Shown: positions 33,659 through 45,494 of the stretch, piece by piece
How the letters are laid out: each line of letters begins with the position of its first letter
Numbering within the stretch: the stretch's first letter is position 1
NCBI GenBank assembly: GCA_037953625.1
Contig: CM075653.1
Location: forward strand, 1,364,001-1,428,000
DNA from: Crotalaria pallida
Taxonomy: Eukaryota; Streptophyta; Magnoliopsida; Fabales; Fabaceae
Length of the DNA: 64,000 bases
Reading direction: 5' to 3'
The notes under the pieces: generated by a model
Told to the model about the DNA's origin: nothing
Database searches by the model: none
What the model saw: only the letters and a program-made list of their open reading frames with translations
Translations under genes and position numbers: made by a program

Positions 33659-34632
33659 GTGATAGTAGTATTATAACTTACATATATGAAAGAAAAAAAA
33701 AGATGACTTTGCTAGGCGTGACTTAAATAAAACTAAAAGAAGAAAAATGAATAAAAGGGAGGAATCGGCAGTGACAGAACAACCTATCTCTGCGCAAGAG
33801 ACAAGCAAATTTGACTTGAATTGGCAATTAGTAGTGATAAGAAGCATTTTTCTTATTGCACGTATGTAGATTATTCTATTGAAATTACTTTTTTATTTTT
33901 TTGCCATATTATGGAAATTACGTTTTTTTTCCTTTCACGTTAAACAGTAGGTAGAAATTGATTTAAAATATCATTGACGGGGTATGTTTCAAAAACAAAG
34001 CAAGTTCTTCCTTCGTATCCATGAGTATAGCAATATGGCACTATCAACACCTTACACCTACTAAGTTTTTCAAACCATCTGGCTTGTTTAGTGAACTGGA
34101 AGACAATGCCAAAATATATAACTTGTTAATTAACGGGGGACAGTTACTCCTATTATATATTGAGCCCTGCGGTCAAATCAAGCAAAAAAATTGTTAGTAG
34201 TGATAATAAGATCGATAAGGTGATCAAATCAATTTCTCTTTTCATTAATTACAACTTTAATCATGTTTAACCAACGGCTTGATAGCTTTTGACGCATAGC
34301 CAGACAAGGTGCAGTGGCAATGTCAATGGCCTAATCTAATTAATTAGTGCACATGAACCTCGCTAAGCAAGTCCTTTTAATTATTCCGTTGCACATGACA
34401 AAATCAAAGTGTGATAAAATAATCAAAGGAAGTAGTTGAGGCCTACAAACTCATCATCACCCTTTTGGCAAAGTTCATTGTTCATTGATTGCGATTTTCC
34501 TTCGTGAAATTAAAGCAAAAGTAATGCACTTCAAAAGTAAGGGAGGATGGGGAAGAAGTAATTAAAGAAGTAGTAGTAGAAAAAAAAAAGTTATTTTTAA
34601 TCTTTAAAATTATAAAGTAATTACTTGTAATA

Positions 34633-34661
34633 TTACTCTCTCTCTCTCTCTCTCTCTCTTT
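34633..34661. repeat. (CT)n microsatellite
   Basis: About 13 CT units. Confidence 0.95.
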
Positions 34662-35300
34662 TCCCCTTTTTTTTGGTTTTAGAATACTTCTAGTACTAGT
34701 ATACTGACCCGTATTCACGGGTCTTGATTTTTGTACATGTTCAATGCAGTGGCAAAATGAGTTTCTATGTTATTTTGAATATTGAAAAATTGGAAATAAA
34801 AGTGAAAGAACAATTAGGAAAGAAAAAAACTACACCTAGCTAGAATTGTTAGAGAGATAATTGCCTTGTTAAACAGGAAGCATTCAAGATGAGTGTAAAA
34901 AGGAAGGCTAGCTAGAAAGAGTGATTGGTTTCAAATGAGAAGTTGAGAGATTGCTGTCTAATGTGACTTGCAGCTAGGATAGGCCTATCACGTTGATTCT
35001 ATAATCCCTTTGATTTGGTGGGTCTTCCAATCTTTTACGCGTCCTTTCGTAGTAGAAGGTGCAACTCAGGGAGAAATATTGTCGATCTAGTTGATCTAGT
35101 CTCTTGTTACTTGTTAATCTAAAATTCAAATTGAACTTTAATGTTTAAAATGTGTATTTATGATTGTTGATTTAGAAATCATTGATTATAAATTTATAAT
35201 CATCATAAAATCAACTCTCGTTTATCATAAACTCTGAAGTGCAACATGATGTACGGTTAGATTTGAGTTAAGTTTCAATTGAGGGTTACAAATTAGGGAG

Positions 35301-35610
35301 TTACTAATATGCAATCTAAATTTGGATGGTTGCTATGAAACCTTTTGTTAGACTAATAAGAATTTGCTACCTAATGCATGTATGCTATGTCATTGTTTAA
35401 AGTAGTCAAAATTGATTTTTGCAATCTAGTCCAACATAAAAGGTTTTTATGTTGGACTAAATCAATTAGTTTTTATGTTGGACTAGATTGCAAAAATCAA
35501 TTTTGACTACTTTAAGCAATAACATGACATATATGTATTAGGTGACAAAATTTTATTAGTCTAACAATAGGTTGCATAACAACCATCCAAATTTAGATTG
35601 CATGTTAGAA
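35301..35610. mobile_element. Fold-back MITE
   Basis: Nearly full-length palindrome of about 310 bp. TAATATGCAATCTAAATTTGG pairs with CCAAATTTAGATTGCATGTTA, and the inner arms AGTAGTCAAAATTGATTTTT and AAAAATCAATTTTGACTACT are exact. Almost no loop; non-coding. The transcript would form a long hairpin. Confidence 0.75.
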
Positions 35611-36137
35611 ATATTCTACAAATTATTGTGTGAACTTATGATAGGAAGCAATAAGCTATCCTACCAAGAACACTAAGAAAATAATAAATAAAGAAGGCTT
35701 TTTTAAGTGATAGGTCCCTAAACTTAGGGGGTGTTTTGGATTTAGTCCTTAATCTTTTTTTTTGTTGGATCTGATCCCTAAACTTTAACGTCGTTTGAAA
35801 CTAGTCCTTCCGTTAACTCAAAGTAAACTCCGTCAGTGTCTTCCAATAAGATGTTGCCACGTGTCCCAACTTGCTTTTTTTTTTTACTTTTTTGACTTTG
35901 AGGTCCCTAAACTTAGGGGGAGAATTGAATTTAGTCTCTATCCTTTTTTTCGTTGGATCAGGTCCCTAAACTCTGGACCATTTTGGATCAAGTCCTTCTG
36001 TTAGTTTTAATCTAACACCGTTACCCTGGAAAAATTTTTATGCCATGTGGACCAATAAATTAATGCCACATGGAATTTTTCTTTTAAAATTGAAAAATTA
36101 CAAAATATAAATAAAATTAAAAAAAGCCAAATATTAC

Positions 36138-36311
36138 CTGATTTGAAGCACAACTAAACCAAATATCATTAACAGACCCACCATGCCACAGAAAATTTTT
36201 CAGGCCAGAATGTGAACCACCTTCCCTATCTTCATCTCGTTCCTCGTCGTGCTTGATCGTCTCGTTAAGGCTTGACGTCATGGTTTCTTCACCTTGCTTA
36301 AGGGGTGGCAT
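36138..36311 (-). pseudogene. Captured first exon of a LAX/AUX1-type auxin influx carrier
   Basis: 58 codons on the minus strand. MPPLKQGEETMTSSLNETIK resembles the start of LAX proteins, and NFLWHGGSVNDIWFSCASNQ is the very conserved segment before the first membrane helix (normally SVxDAWFSCASNQV). The exon ends at the usual boundary with a GTAATA donor, so an intron start was captured too. The ten or more membrane helices of the carrier are absent. It lies in the core of the Pack-MULE, so it is a captured, non-functional copy unless transcribed as a fusion. Confidence 0.85.
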
Positions 36312-36799
36312 TGTTTTTCAGAATATAAAGATCTAAACAAAAAAAAAAAAAAAAGAACACACACAACGTCAAGTGATAAAAACTGAGTTAGACACCTACC
36401 AAACCTTCATCATCAAACTCTAAAGTAATAAAAAAGAGATTTTTCTGTGTCAATCAAAGATACTTGTTGCCTTTCTTCCTCCCTCCAGACTCTGCATATG
36501 ACGCGCCACTAAGAAGAAGGCAGAGGAAGCGGAGAAGGGGGCGGAAGCTGGAAAACAGAGGATGCTGAGGTTGTTGAGGGTTCGAAGTTGCGAGGCTGCT
36601 GCACGGTGAAGGAAGTGCGACTGGTCTACTTCAGTGTCGCATCAGATTTGCAGAGAAGATGACCAAGCGAAGGATGAAGAACGAAGAGGTTCTTCGGGGT
36701 CACCGCCGCAACTAGGTTCTAGGGGCTTTGTCTATAACTAGCGCCGCCGCACACCATCAAGCGAACTCGTGACTGTGACAGTGATTTTCGTTGTAAACC

Positions 36800-36945
36800 G
36801 AAGCAAGCACAAAACTCAGATCGAGGCGCGACCTTGAGGACGATGGCGAAAGCTTCTCAAATCGTTACCCTGATGGCAGTGGTGAGCGCTCGAGACATCA
36901 CGACCATGATGATGATGCATCTCGTCGCAGACGCATTGTATTACA
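36800..36945 (+). pseudogene. Possible second captured fragment in the Pack-MULE
   Basis: The plus strand is open for EDDGESFSNRYPDGSGER followed by SRHHDHDDDASRRRR, an Arg/Asp/His-rich composition unlike the element arms and resembling RNA-binding or splicing-factor tails. Base composition is GC-richer than the surroundings. The source gene is not recognised. Confidence 0.3.
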
Positions 36946-37415
36946 ATCGTTATAAAAAAAATCATTTTTTTAATTTTATTTATTTTTTGTAATTTTTCAA
37001 TTTTTATAGAAAAATTCCATGTGGCATTAATTTATTGGTCCACATGGCATAAAAATTTTCTCAGTGTAACGGTGTTAGATTAAAACTAACAGAAGAACTT
37101 AATCCAAAATGGTCCAGAGTTTAGGGGCCTGATCCAACGAAAAAAAGGAGAGGGACTAAATTCAATTCTTCCCCTAAGTTTAGGGACCTCAAAGTCAAAA
37201 AAGCAAAAAAAAAATAAAAAAAAAAGCAAGTTGGGACACGTGGCAACATCTTATTGGAAGACACTGACGGAGTTAACTTTTGATTAACGGAAGGACTAGT
37301 TCCAAACGTCGTTAAAGTTTAGGGACCAAATCCAACAAAAAAAAATAAATTAAGGACTAAATCCAAAACACCCCCTAAGTTTAGGGACCTATCGCTTAAA
37401 AAAGCCAATAAAGAA

Positions 37416-38343
37416 TAACAAATGCTAACAAACTTCATTCATATTTTTCATTGCCTTGATAATGATGACTACAAAGACTTAGTAAATAAGAAATAATAAA
37501 CCCTAGAATGATAGTAAGCCATACAAGTGGCACAATCTAATGCACGTGAACTTTTTAGAATTATAAATATCTAATAACTATTTATTTACTTAATTATCTA
37601 ACTATAACTATTCTATTCCTTTTTTTCACATAGACCAAATAACCCATTCTATCATTACTTGATCCAACTTCCTGTTAACTTATGAATCAATGTTGTTTTC
37701 ATCCTTGATCAAAATTTCAAATCTACCCTATTTTCTTTGCTCACTTTGGTCCTTCCTCTGCAAAGGGGCTTTTGTCATCGCACACAAACCTCGTCACACC
37801 TTCGTCCCATGCTTTTCTCCTCCACCTCATGGTGCCACTATCACTCTGCCAAAGCTTTGTCATCAAGTCGTCGTTGACCTCATCATTAGCCCCCAAAGCA
37901 CAATCCCCATGTCGTTGCCACGTGCTCCACCATTGCTAGTAAACAGTGGTAGAAATGAAAAAGATGACTAGGTGAGGGTCAAATGATATTTTTAAAATGA
38001 AATAAAAATTCATATTTGATGGTTCCTTATGACTTCTATTTTTTCGTGTGATGTAATAGCGTTGAATTTTTATTTTTATTACACGTCTTCGTTGTATTTT
38101 ACTTGCTATCTATATGCTCTATAAACTTAACTTGGTCGATGGTAAAAGCAGCTTTTTTGAGAATGCACTCGTAAATATATCGAAGGTTTGAGATAATTTC
38201 AGCTATATCCACCAACCATAACATCAAAATTGTCTCAAGTCCTCAAGAATAATGTCAATTTGCAAAGTTATGTGACGTCGTGGAATGTTAGAAGTCGAGT
38301 TTAAACTTTGATGAAGTGGCTTTATTCTCCCCTCTCTAAACTA
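37416..38343. other. Intergenic DNA without recognised gene
   Basis: AT-rich. A 93-codon ORF at 37690-37971 has no recognised domain. Confidence 0.45.
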
Positions 38344-38620
38344 CTCCCTCCGGTTCTATATATAAACAAATTTTGAAGACTTTTTTTTTGTACTTAATAT
38401 AAGTCTCATCTCCAATTTCCAATAGTATTAGTTACTTCTTTTCCACAAATAAACACTCTTATTTACTCGACACTTTTTAGATTTTTAATAATAATTATAA
38501 GGGTACTTTTGAAAATGTATACCAAATATTTACATTTTCAATACCACTAACAATATTAACTAACTTTCTTAAAACGAATGAAATTAGTCAAATGGTGCTT
38601 ATATTAGGGACTAGAGGGAG
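38344..38620. mobile_element. Stowaway-like MITE
   Basis: CTCCCTCCGGTTC to GGGACTAGAGGGAG, TA on both sides, 277 bp. Confidence 0.8.
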
Positions 38621-38675
38621 TACATATGTGTGTGCGCCCTTGCATTTGCATATATGTGCATCCAATAAATAAATA

Positions 38676-38950
38676 CTCCCTCCATCCCTAAATATAAAGC
38701 TATCTTGACACTTTTATTTTGTCTCTATTTATAAAGCCTCATACCAATTTTCAATGATCATTAATTACTTTTTTCCACAAATATCCATATTTATTTAACA
38801 CTTTTTAGATTATCAATAATATTAATAGGGGTAATTTTGAAATTACATATCAAAAGTTCACATTTCCAATACAATTAACTAAATTATTTCACTTTCTTAA
38901 TGGACATGAAATCTCCCAAAGAAGCTTTATATTTAGGGACGAAGGGGGAG
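38676..38950. mobile_element. Stowaway-like MITE
   Basis: CTCCCTCCATCCC to GGGACGAAGGGGGAG, TA on both sides, 275 bp. It lies only 55 bp from the previous element. Confidence 0.8.
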
Positions 38951-40020
38951 TAACAAATTATCAAAGTTGTCTCAAACTCTTATTTTAGATTAGGAACAAG
39001 AATGTTATTTTCTTATTTGGTTAACGAAACCCTTGTTTCAAATTCACTTCTCAATTATAGTATTATACCTTGCCCTCTAAAATAAAATACTAACATGTCA
39101 TTTCTTTCTCAAAAACTAATAAAATTTTGATTACTCATCATTTCAATACAATAATTTGCATCATGGCTGAGGGCAAAATCATTTCAATAACTCTTTTGAA
39201 ATGTTAGTGTCCATAATATATAGATGCAATTAGACAGTTACAGAAATGCAGAGCCAGGGGCTGTTCAAGACTCATATTGGGCCTAATAGTCATGCTCTAT
39301 TAAATTGACCAGGTTCGTGTAAGCTTCCAAGACATTGGGCCAGGTTTTCCAAGTGCTCTGGTCTGTTCAGAAAACCGTCATTAGGTGTATTTTCTGCACA
39401 AAGGGACTAACATAATGTTATCAAGTGATTTATTCAATTTGGGAAATTCTATTTACACATGTTTTTTTTAACAGCGTACTCATTTATTTATGTGAAATTT
39501 TAAAAAGGTCTTTCTAATCGAAAATTTTTTCCAATTGTATAATTTATTTCGGATTATAATGTCGCGTCATACGCACACATGTTTTTTTACTTTCGAAAAG
39601 TCCTTCCGATCGACAAGACTTCCCAATTCGAAGAGTCTTCCGATAGAAAAGGCATTCCAATTGGAAGGGTCTTCCAAATATATAGAAAATAGGTGTAGGT
39701 ACATGATCAAAATAAAAAAAATTTGTAAAAAAATTTTAAAAATCCGGATGTAATTAAGAAAACCCGGCTGCAAATAGAATTTCCCTTCCACTTTGATGCA
39801 ACCAAAAACTATTACTATTAAGGTAAAATAATAAGAGACCACAGTATTATTAATGTAAAAAGAACTTATTGAAAAAACAATCGTTAAAAGCTAGAACGTA
39901 GTAGCCGAATCACTAAGATATCTTATTTTCTTAAGTCAATTAAATGGGAAAAAAAATACATTGACTAAATGAAGGAGAGTTACAATTGCAATTGCAGATT
40001 ATGAAGATCTGCGTGTATGT
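38951..40020. other. Intergenic DNA and RhoGDI 3' flank
   Basis: No gene seen. The part next to 40020 is the 3'UTR side of the RhoGDI gene. A small inverted repeat of CTTCCAATTGGAAG type lies around 39600-39670. Confidence 0.5.
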
Positions 40021-42339
40021 TCAAGCCCAATCCTTTCTAATATCAAAAGTATAGTTGATCTCCAGGTAGCATTTGTTGTCATCATCAAGAAACTGCAAAA
40101 CAAAAAACACAATAGCATATATATTTGGTTGTATCACTATCATCATTAATTCAGCACTGTTTTATACAACGACAAAACAAAATTATTGACTAATTCACTA
40201 TAGTCAAAATGTTGTCCTTTATAAAACATCTGTTTTTCTATCCTATGCATATACACACACATATATATGTGTGTGAGTGTGGGAATATTTTGGCTGCCAA
40301 CTAAATTGGAATATTTGGTCCAATTACGAGAATAATGCATGCATATATAATAATTCAATAAAGTTGAATTGTGCTACATAGTGAAAATATTAGAAACCTT
40401 TGATTTAGCAGAATATTGTCCTCTTGCAAACATGCCAGAGGGTGTGATTTCTTCAGGCATCTCATGTGTGTATGGTTCTGTCTGAGGGCTAAATGTTCCA
40501 AGCATCTCTTTTGAGCTGTCCACTGAAATTGTTGAATCAGACTTGAGATTGTTAGATATCAATGCTTGCTTCGCTTCAGGGTTTATTTGCATTAATTAAA
40601 ATAAAATAACTTACCCTTAATACCAGTCTTCCAGACAGTGTTGGTGTACTTGAGGCCAGACACAATATTATTGTTGACTTGGAAGGAGAATTTCAAGCGA
40701 TAATGGCTGCCTTCTTTAAGAGTAAACCATAAACCCTTTAGGTTTCCATCTTCGGGAATTGGAAGAACAATGTCATCTCTTCCAGGAGACACAATGGACA
40801 GACTGTTAATTTTCACCTCAGGTTCAAGAACCTCTGTAAATTAAAAATAAACATTTTACATTCAAGTTAATATAGACACTTAACATGTACTTCCTTGCTA
40901 TAAGCCTCTTTAATAATCTTCACACCCTTTAAGAAACTTAGTTAATATTGTTAGTGGTAATGAAAATGTAAATATTTGGTATACGTTTTCAAAAATACCC
41001 CTATGATTATTATTGAGAATCTAAAAAATGTTAGAATAAATAGAGGTCTTTGTGGAAAAGAAGTAATTAATGTAATTGGAAATCGGAAATGAGACTTATA
41101 TTAAGGACCAAAGAAAAATCTTCAAAGGGACTTATATATAGGACCGGAGGGAGTAATATATATATATATATATATATAGAAGAATAAATGGATTATTTAT
41201 ATTGAAATTATTATGTCAATGGATTACAATGAAATTGTTATGATTCCACAAAATGATAATCACGGGAAAGGAAAAAGTCAATTTGCATGGTTCCTCATTT
41301 GTACATTAAAGTTTCACATACAACCTCATTTGTTAATTACGAAAATGATGAGAAAATAAAAAGAAATTTATTTTCCCAAAGAAAAAGTTAAGCTTTGATG
41401 TAAAAACAGGAAACACTGTTATACTCCATCCGGTCCTATTTATAAGACCGAGGGTTTTTATTTTTGTCCTATTTATAAGATCATTTTTTAATTTTCAATA
41501 GCATTTAATTACCTATTTTCACTAACATCTCTATAAAATTAACACTTTTTAGAGTTCCAATAATAATTATAGGGGTAATTTTAAAAAAGCATATCAAATT
41601 TTCATATTTCCAATACCACTAACAAATAGATTGGACAGGAGGCAGGAGGGAGTAACTATCTAGAAAGTGCATGATGTAAATGAAGAAACCATATATGCAT
41701 GGATGTGTGTATGTACCTGCAACGTTGTTGACATCCACACTGCCAAGAAGTTGTTCCTTCCATCTCCTTAAACTCTCATCATCCTACAAATTAAACAAGA
41801 AAAATAGAAATAGAATAAGGAAGAAAGTAAGTAAGAAACAGCTAGCATATATATCACAAAACATTAGCAAATTAATAAGGTTTATATAGTAACAATAATA
41901 ATTGTTTAGTTAAGTAATACTGTATTTTTTTTAAAAAATCCACAAATTCAAATTAAATCTTCCTTATGAAATGCTCTATTTACATTTTCTTTTCTTAATG
42001 GAGACTTCAAACTTTTGAATTCTTGATATAATAATAATAATAATAATCATCATCATCATCATCATCATCGAAGCTATCTAGGAGAGACAAATTATAAATT
42101 AAAACAAATACCTTATCTTTCTCAAGGTGTTCTTTAAGAGTGCATTGAGGACCAAGCTCTATCTTGGTTGCTTCATCATCATCATCATCAAGATCAGTTG
42201 CATAGACAGAAGACTCACTCACCTGCCTGGTCAATGGCTCATCTTCACTCTTATAATGATGTTGCCCATCATTTCCTGCCTCATTATTATTATTTGCACT
42301 TTTCTCTCCACTTTCTTTGTTGTTTTCATCAAACCCCAT
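40021..42339 (-). CDS. Rho GDP-dissociation inhibitor (RhoGDI)
   Basis: Complete gene of 236 codons in five exons on the minus strand: 42112-42339, 41717-41783, 40615-40833, 40398-40522, 40021-40092, all joining in frame with GT..AG introns. The first 60-70 residues are the acidic plant-specific N-terminal arm (ATDLDDDDDEATKIELGPQ, then TLKEHLEKDKDDESLRRWKEQ). The rest is the immunoglobulin-like domain that holds the prenyl tail of ROP/RAC GTPases (SLSIVSPGRDDIVLPIPEDG, LKEGSHYRLKFSFQVNNNIV, GMFARGQYSAKSKFLDDDNK, YLEINYTFDIRKDWA). It extracts ROPs from membranes and restricts them spatially in root hairs and pollen tubes in Arabidopsis. Length matches the family. Intron 2 contains two MITEs and a TA microsatellite. 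The Asp run comes from a GAT repeat. Confidence 0.95.
40890..41153. mobile_element. Stowaway-like MITE in RhoGDI intron 2
   Basis: CTTCCTTGCTATAAG to GGACCGGAGGGAG with TA flanks, 264 bp. It is followed at once by a (TA)n run at 41156-41177. Confidence 0.7.
41424..41652. mobile_element. Second Stowaway-like MITE in RhoGDI intron 2
   Basis: CTCCATCCGGTCC to GACAGGAGGCAGGAGGGAG with TA flanks, 229 bp. Its interior is closest to the truncated copy at 48469. Confidence 0.75.
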
Positions 42340-42973
42340 GTTCTTTATAATATTTACTGTGTTTTATTTATTTAATTTGGAACTTGAAACAGCCCCAGGT
42401 ATGAGCAAATTAAGGTGGTTAACTCATCAAAGGGAATGAATGAGAATGGTGGTGACCAATTGCACCAAAAGCCACGAAACAAAAAATGGCATAGGCAATT
42501 CAAAATTATATTAAAAAAAATATTTTGAAGGGGTTAATTAGTGTGAAACCGAAAAAAGCAATAACAGTCTGTGTCTCACATAACATAACCCAACATTGAT
42601 GAAAATATTAACCAGAAGCAAAAAATAGGCAAAGAGGTAACAAATGAAAAATGGCTTGTTTGTCTCATAGTGTCTTTCTTTGGTGGGTTGTTCAAAATTT
42701 CAGGAGAAGAGAGAGAAAATTATGGGTAATTTGGGGAAATAGTCATGTGGTGATCCGAAATGTTTGTCAATTAGATGAAACTATAAGTAACGTTATTGAC
42801 TCTGGTGATCAGGTGACAAACAATGCTGGGCTAATTTATTTTATTTTATTTTTTTAAAGAAATTCTTGGCATGTCAACCACAAATTCCTTTCTCATTAAA
42901 AGTAAAAATTATTCCCATAATATAAAACTTTATTTTTGAGATTTCAAATCTAAAAAAAATCCCAAAAAAAGTA
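42340..42973 (-). promoter_or_regulatory. RhoGDI upstream region
   Basis: 5' flank of RhoGDI up to the next MITE. No obvious TATA box could be fixed. No other gene seen; a 68-codon plus-strand ORF at 42651-42857 has no recognised homology. Confidence 0.4.
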
Positions 42974-43237
42974 CTTCATTTGTCCTTATATATAAGACCT
43001 TTTCGATAGATTTCATGTTGACTAAGAAAGTTTATTAATTTAATTAATCGTATTTAACATTTGATATGTATCTTCAGAACTATCTCCGTTAATAGTATTG
43101 AGAATCGAAAAATTGTTAAGTAAATAGAGGTATTTCTGAAAAAAGTAATTAATTGTCCTTGAAAATTGATATATGGTCTTATAAATAAGGACAAAATAAA
43201 AGTCTTAAAAGAGTCATATATACAGGGACAGAGGGAG
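42974..43237. mobile_element. Stowaway-like MITE
   Basis: CTTCATTTGTCC to GGGACAGAGGGAG, 264 bp. The left TA is kept; the right flank is TG. Confidence 0.7.
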
Positions 43238-43659
43238 TGATTATTATTGTTAGTAGTATTAGAAATGTAAACATTTGACATATTTTTTTAAAAATTATTC
43301 ATATAATCAATATTGAATTTAAAAAAAGTGAAGTAAATAAGGGTATTTGTGAAAATAAATAATTAAATATTATTAAAAAGTAAAATGACATTTAATTTTA
43401 AAAATAAGGGAAAAAATTTACAAAATAGTCTTGTATCAAGGAACGTCGAAGTATATGATTATTGACTTTCTTTAATCAAGAATTCCTTTGGTCAACCGTC
43501 GAAAGTTAATTTTATTAAAGTGTAATTATCCCAAAATTTTGATCACTAACTTAGCACAACTTGAATATATATACATTTTTCCTTTGTAATACTCAACTAA
43601 TGTTGGACTACAACTTTTTTAAAAATAAAAAGCTGAGTAGTTTGGTTAAACTACTCATG

Positions 43660-44400
43660 TGCCTCGAGAAGGAGTTTTGATTTTCCGCCTCAAAAGTGAA
43701 ATTTTGGCCCACATTTCAATTTTTCGAAGACAAAAATATTCTTTTGTATGTTATTTTTTTCGTTCCTAATGAGACAAAAAATTTTCATCTATCCAGTTTG
43801 AAAAATTTTCATTTACCGAGAGACGAAAAAATTACATCCATCAAAAGAGACGGAAGAAAATGGGGTGACCTAAGAGCAGAGTCTCTAATAAGGTCTCCCT
43901 ACAAAATTGCAAATGGAACCACCAAACCAAAAAAGACACCACCATGTCCATCACCATCAGGGAGACCAAGAGCGTGATAGAGCATGGAAAGTCACGTTAC
44001 ACACGTTTATTTTGCTCTTTTTTTCTTTTTTTTTCTTCATATTTTATGAATATATCCATTGCTACAAGACAGTGCAAGCTGTAAAAGAGTTTGTTGAAAA
44101 GAAATTGCTTTGGTTTTAAGAATTTAAGAATTTTACTTAAAAAATGTGATATTAAATAATATTTTGGAGTACTCCATTTCATACTGAATGCACTGTGATT
44201 GCTCCAAGATAATGCTCCTTCTTCCATTTCTCGGGAGATGAAATTTTTCCGTCACGGGATAAATGAAAATTTTTCGTCTCGTTAAAAACGAAAAAAATAA
44301 CACACAAAAAGATATTTTTGTTTGCAAAAATTTAAAATGGGATCAAAATTTCACTTTTGAGAGTCAAAAATCAAAACTCCTCGAGAAGGTGCTTAAAGGC
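43660..44400. mobile_element. Fold-back element with ~180-bp TIRs
   Basis: The left arm (CTCGAGAAGGAGTTTTG, CAAAAGTGAAATTTTGG, AATTTTCATCTATCC) is inverted at 44225-44395 (CCAAATTT-type block, CAAAACTCCTCGAG). Central 370 bp differ. Possibly a Mutator-like MITE; target duplication not resolved. Confidence 0.6.
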
Positions 44401-44468
44401 CAAAATGTGAAAAAGTACTTATATACCCAAGTCTTGACCCAATTGCCCAAACATGTGACACCAACACA

Positions 44469-44715
44469 AATCACTTACCTTTTCTTGGTTTTATATTGGT
44501 CCCTTATATTTTTTTCGTTGTCAATTTGGTCAGAGCATCACTGTTCATCCTATGTGTCAATATCATATTGGTCCACGTATATATTGTTGGAAAGAGAAAG
44601 TGACACGTGTCCATAACATATTGGTCCATATAGGATGAACAGTGATTTTGGGACCAAATTGACAGCAAAAAGAAACATAAGAGACCAATATGAAACCAAA
44701 AAGAAAAGTAAGGAA
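44469..44715. mobile_element. Fold-back MITE with ~100-bp arms
   Basis: ACTTACCTTTTCTTGGTTT through CACTGTTCATCCTAT pairs with ATAGGATGAACAGTG through AAAGAAAAGTAAG. Non-coding; about 55-bp loop. Confidence 0.65.
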
Positions 44716-45494
44716 CCAATTTGAAATTGAAAAATAAGTAAGAAATCAAATGAGTAGTTTAGGCTTAAAATTATGGTAAAAGGTGAGGCTCGCTATTGTA
44801 CAATACCTTAAAAAGGAGCCTTTTAGTATGGTGCCCAAAGTCAATGGGACACCCATGGTGCCGGTTTCTTGACTTCCTGGTGCCAGTTAAAGGATGTATA
44901 TGCAATAAGAGTTAAAACTCAAGTAAACTGTAATACTAAGTTTGTTACCATAAGTTAAAAACGTAACCCCGTTCTCCGTTTAATGAAATGTCAACATCTT
45001 TACTGTGCATTGGTACAGAGATATTTTTTGTTTGGTAGTTTGTCTCTCCTCTCTCCTTACACATTTCAGATATGGGAACAACTTATTTGGTTCTTCATCT
45101 TCTTCAGCTGTCCAGAGCACATTTGCATCTTCTTCCATCTTCATCTTCTTAGTGAGCCCATTTTGCAGGTAGTTAGTCTCGATTTTGTTGCTATTATGGA
45201 TGGTGTTAGTGAGCTTATACATTTTTCGATTTTGGAAAGATGGATAGTTATTTATATTGGTACTGACCATTTGCATATACACTGTTCTTTTTTCTAATAT
45301 ATGTTACTTAAATTAAACCAAAAAACAAGCCAAAAGAAGGAAGACCAAAAAAATATTGACATAAGTTAATAATATCACGAAACATTTTTTTTGTATAGTG
45401 AAAAAATAAAGGCTAAGATCAGATTATTTAAATATAAAATGGACGTGTATTAACGTTAACAACTGGTATTAACGTTTACAACTGCAACAAAAAT
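44716..45494. other. Intergenic DNA without recognised gene
   Basis: ORFs at 44980-45297 on the two strands overlap each other and lack recognised domains. Confidence 0.45.

Larger units (their letters stand above)
33087..35300. other. AT-rich intergenic DNA
   Basis: No gene recognised. It contains the two microsatellites listed separately. Confidence 0.5.
35696..37406. mobile_element. Pack-MULE carrying a LAX exon
   Basis: 1711-bp Mutator-like element. TIRs begin GGCTTTTTTAAG and extend about 400 bp (35696-36115 against 36960-37406), including AGGTCCCTAAACTTAGGGGG. The flanking 9-bp duplication AATAAAGAA is exact (35687-35695 and 37407-37415). The core holds the first coding exon of a LAX-type auxin carrier and other GC-richer sequence. 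No transposase, so non-autonomous. Confidence 0.9.

Noticed and set aside
37690..37971. 93-codon ORF after the Pack-MULE
   Set aside because: No recognised motif, no plausible promoter or splice context.
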